Source: Chloroflexota bacterium (GTDB taxonomy: Bacteria > Chloroflexota > Anaerolineae > B4-G1). From it: a stretch of 5,261 bases of DNA. Location of the stretch: assembly GCA_003648085.1 (NCBI GenBank), contig QMOC01000228.1, positions 1 to 5,261 of the forward strand, written 5' to 3'. The notes under the pieces were generated by a model that worked only from the letters and a program-made list of their open reading frames with translations, was not told the origin of the DNA and searched no databases. Position 1 is the stretch's first letter; the number at the start of each line of letters is the position of its first letter. The position numbers and the translations under genes were made by a program. Below, one piece after another: positions 4,295 to 5,261 of this stretch.

Positions 4295-5261
4295 TCAAGA
4301 AGCAGGCAGTTCAAAACTGACCTTAGTTCCTCGTCCCAGGCTACTATCGAAGTGGATCTGGCCCCCCAACATCTCCACCCGCTCGCGCATCATCGCTAGA
4401 CCCAGCCGGTCCGCATCCGGCGAGGTGAGCGTATCGCTGAGTTCAAAGCCGCTGCCGTTATCTTCGACCGATACACGAATGAGATCATCTCCCATATCCA
4501 GGTTGATTTGGACATTACTGGCGTGACCGTACTCATAGGCATTGTTGAGCAGTTCCTGGACAAGCCGAAAGATGGTCACTTCCTTGTAGGGTGCCAGCCG
4601 CCGTTCCTTGCCGCTGACCGTCAGGCGGGTAAGAACGCCACTGTTTTCAGTGAAACTGTCCACATAACGCCGAAGGGTGGGAACCAATCCCAGGTCGTCA
4701 AGCATCATCGGGCGCAGGTTGATAATGAAGCCTTTAATCTTCTGAAAGGTCGCTGCTACGGCGTTCTTCAGATTAGCCAGTTCGGCCCGCGTCCGCTTGG
4801 GATCGGTATCGAAAAGCCGCTCACAGATTTCGGCCTGGAGGATGAGGTTAGTCAGAGACTGAGCCGGCCCATCATGCATTTGCCGACTGAGCCGCTGTCG
4901 CTCCCGTTCCTGAGCCTCGATGATACGGACAACAAGCGGCTGGGCAGGTTCACCCTTCTCCGAGACACGAGGCTCGTACTCGGTATGATCGGCGATCTCA
5001 AGTATGTTACGGAGCAAGTCGAGATAGCGTGCCAGGTTACGCTGGTCACTCTGCAACTTCTCCAACTGTCCCCGCATGGTGAAGAGGCGCTGCTGTGTAT
5101 CCAAGACGGTCGTATACGCCTCTTGGATGTCCTCTCGCGGTATAGTGTCCAGCGTCGCTTCGACTTGCCGCAAGCGGTTGGTCACCTGTGTGTTGCGCTG
5201 TGCCAGACGTTCTACCTCAGCAGTCGTCTGCTGAATCAGGAGGTCAATCTCCTTGAGTTCG
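4295..5261 (-). CDS. DegS-like sensor histidine kinase, 5' end outside the window
   Basis: This is a two-component sensor kinase of the HisKA_3 (NarL/DegS-type) family that should phosphorylate a LuxR/NarL-type response regulator not present here. The 321 visible residues begin with a charged, Gln-rich helical region likely to be coiled coil (about 1-115) and no membrane segment, as in cytoplasmic DegS. The H-box RQMHDGPAQSL has its His at visible residue 129 (codon 4874-4876). LRPMMLDDLGLVPTLRRY follows near 182-199, a DegS-like signature. The ATPase domain has the N-box ELLNNAYEYGHA (236-247), DNGSGF (267-272), GLAMMRERVEMLGG (287-300) and GRGTKVSFEL (309-318). The frame continues to the window edge, so the GTG at 5185 is an internal Val, not the start. 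It ends 277 bases before flp on the same strand. A role in controlling the pilus genes is plausible from position only. Confidence 0.92.
   Translation of the reverse strand, partial: ELKEIDLLIQQTTAEVERLAQRNTQVTNRLRQVEATLDTIPREDIQEAYTTVLDTQQRLFTMRGQLEKLQSDQRNLARYLDLLRNILEIADHTEYEPRVSEKGEPAQPLVVRIIEAQERERQRLSRQMHDGPAQSLTNLILQAEICERLFDTDPKRTRAELANLKNAVAATFQKIKGFIINLRPMMLDDLGLVPTLRRYVDSFTENSGVLTRLTVSGKERRLAPYKEVTIFRLVQELLNNAYEYGHASNVQINLDMGDDLIRVSVEDNGSGFELSDTLTSPDADRLGLAMMRERVEMLGGQIHFDSSLGRGTKVSFELPAS

Noticed and set aside
5183..5185. GTG at 5185 as the kinase start
   Set aside because: The same frame stays open and helical (ELKEIDLLIQQ…) to the window edge, and no ribosome site precedes this GTG, so it is an internal Val.
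1..5261. CRISPR array, tRNA, rRNA, transposase or defence system
   Set aside because: No regularly spaced direct repeats, no RNA gene signature and no transposase or nuclease-like protein was seen on either strand.

Overview
The window carries one minus-strand gene cluster for a minimal Tad/Flp-type surface pilus, with a sensor kinase at its upstream edge. Nothing on the plus strand looks coding. I place it in the Chloroflexota, probably Anaerolineae-like. The very short Flp pilin (…GQGLVEYALILVL…LLGPAIGNVFSNI), a DegS-like kinase next to Flp/TadE/VWA genes, and dispersed short palindromes of the CTTCAG/CTGAAG type all fit that group. This is pattern recognition, not a database result.

In transcription order (right to left): (1) the C-terminal 321 residues of a DegS-like histidine kinase, open at the right edge (4295-5261). 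(2) A 277-base gap with a sigma70-type promoter (4234-4262), palindromic element C (4102-4157) and a leader hairpin (4049-4078), all ahead of a 48-residue Flp pilin gene with a GTG start (3871-4017). (3) A strong hairpin (3799-3830), palindromic element B (about 3683-3787), an extended -10 promoter (3645-3673) and two candidate leader ORFs. (4) A three-gene unit: a TadE-like pseudopilin (2705-3565), a von Willebrand factor A (TadG-like) protein (935-2689) and a second TadE-like protein (887 to the left edge). The gaps inside this unit are only 15 and 47 bases, which suggests one transcript.

The likely division of labour is that Flp forms the fibre, the TadE-like proteins act as minor pilins or assembly factors, and the VWA protein is membrane anchored with a large extracytoplasmic metal-binding domain. 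The motor ATPase, platform proteins, secretin and prepilin peptidase are not in the window. The kinase could regulate the locus, but that is only inferred from position.

Two structures stand out. A palindromic element of about 101 bp (element A), related to intergenic element B, appears to have inserted at the start codon of the VWA gene. It is flanked by a 7-bp direct repeat that contains the ATG, and it keeps the frame, so it adds 36 residues to the N-terminus. Separately, bases 1-103 form a nearly perfect fold-back palindrome that cuts into the 3' end of the last gene and is probably an assembly or library artefact. I see no RNA gene, CRISPR array or transposase, and no evidence for a wholly new system.
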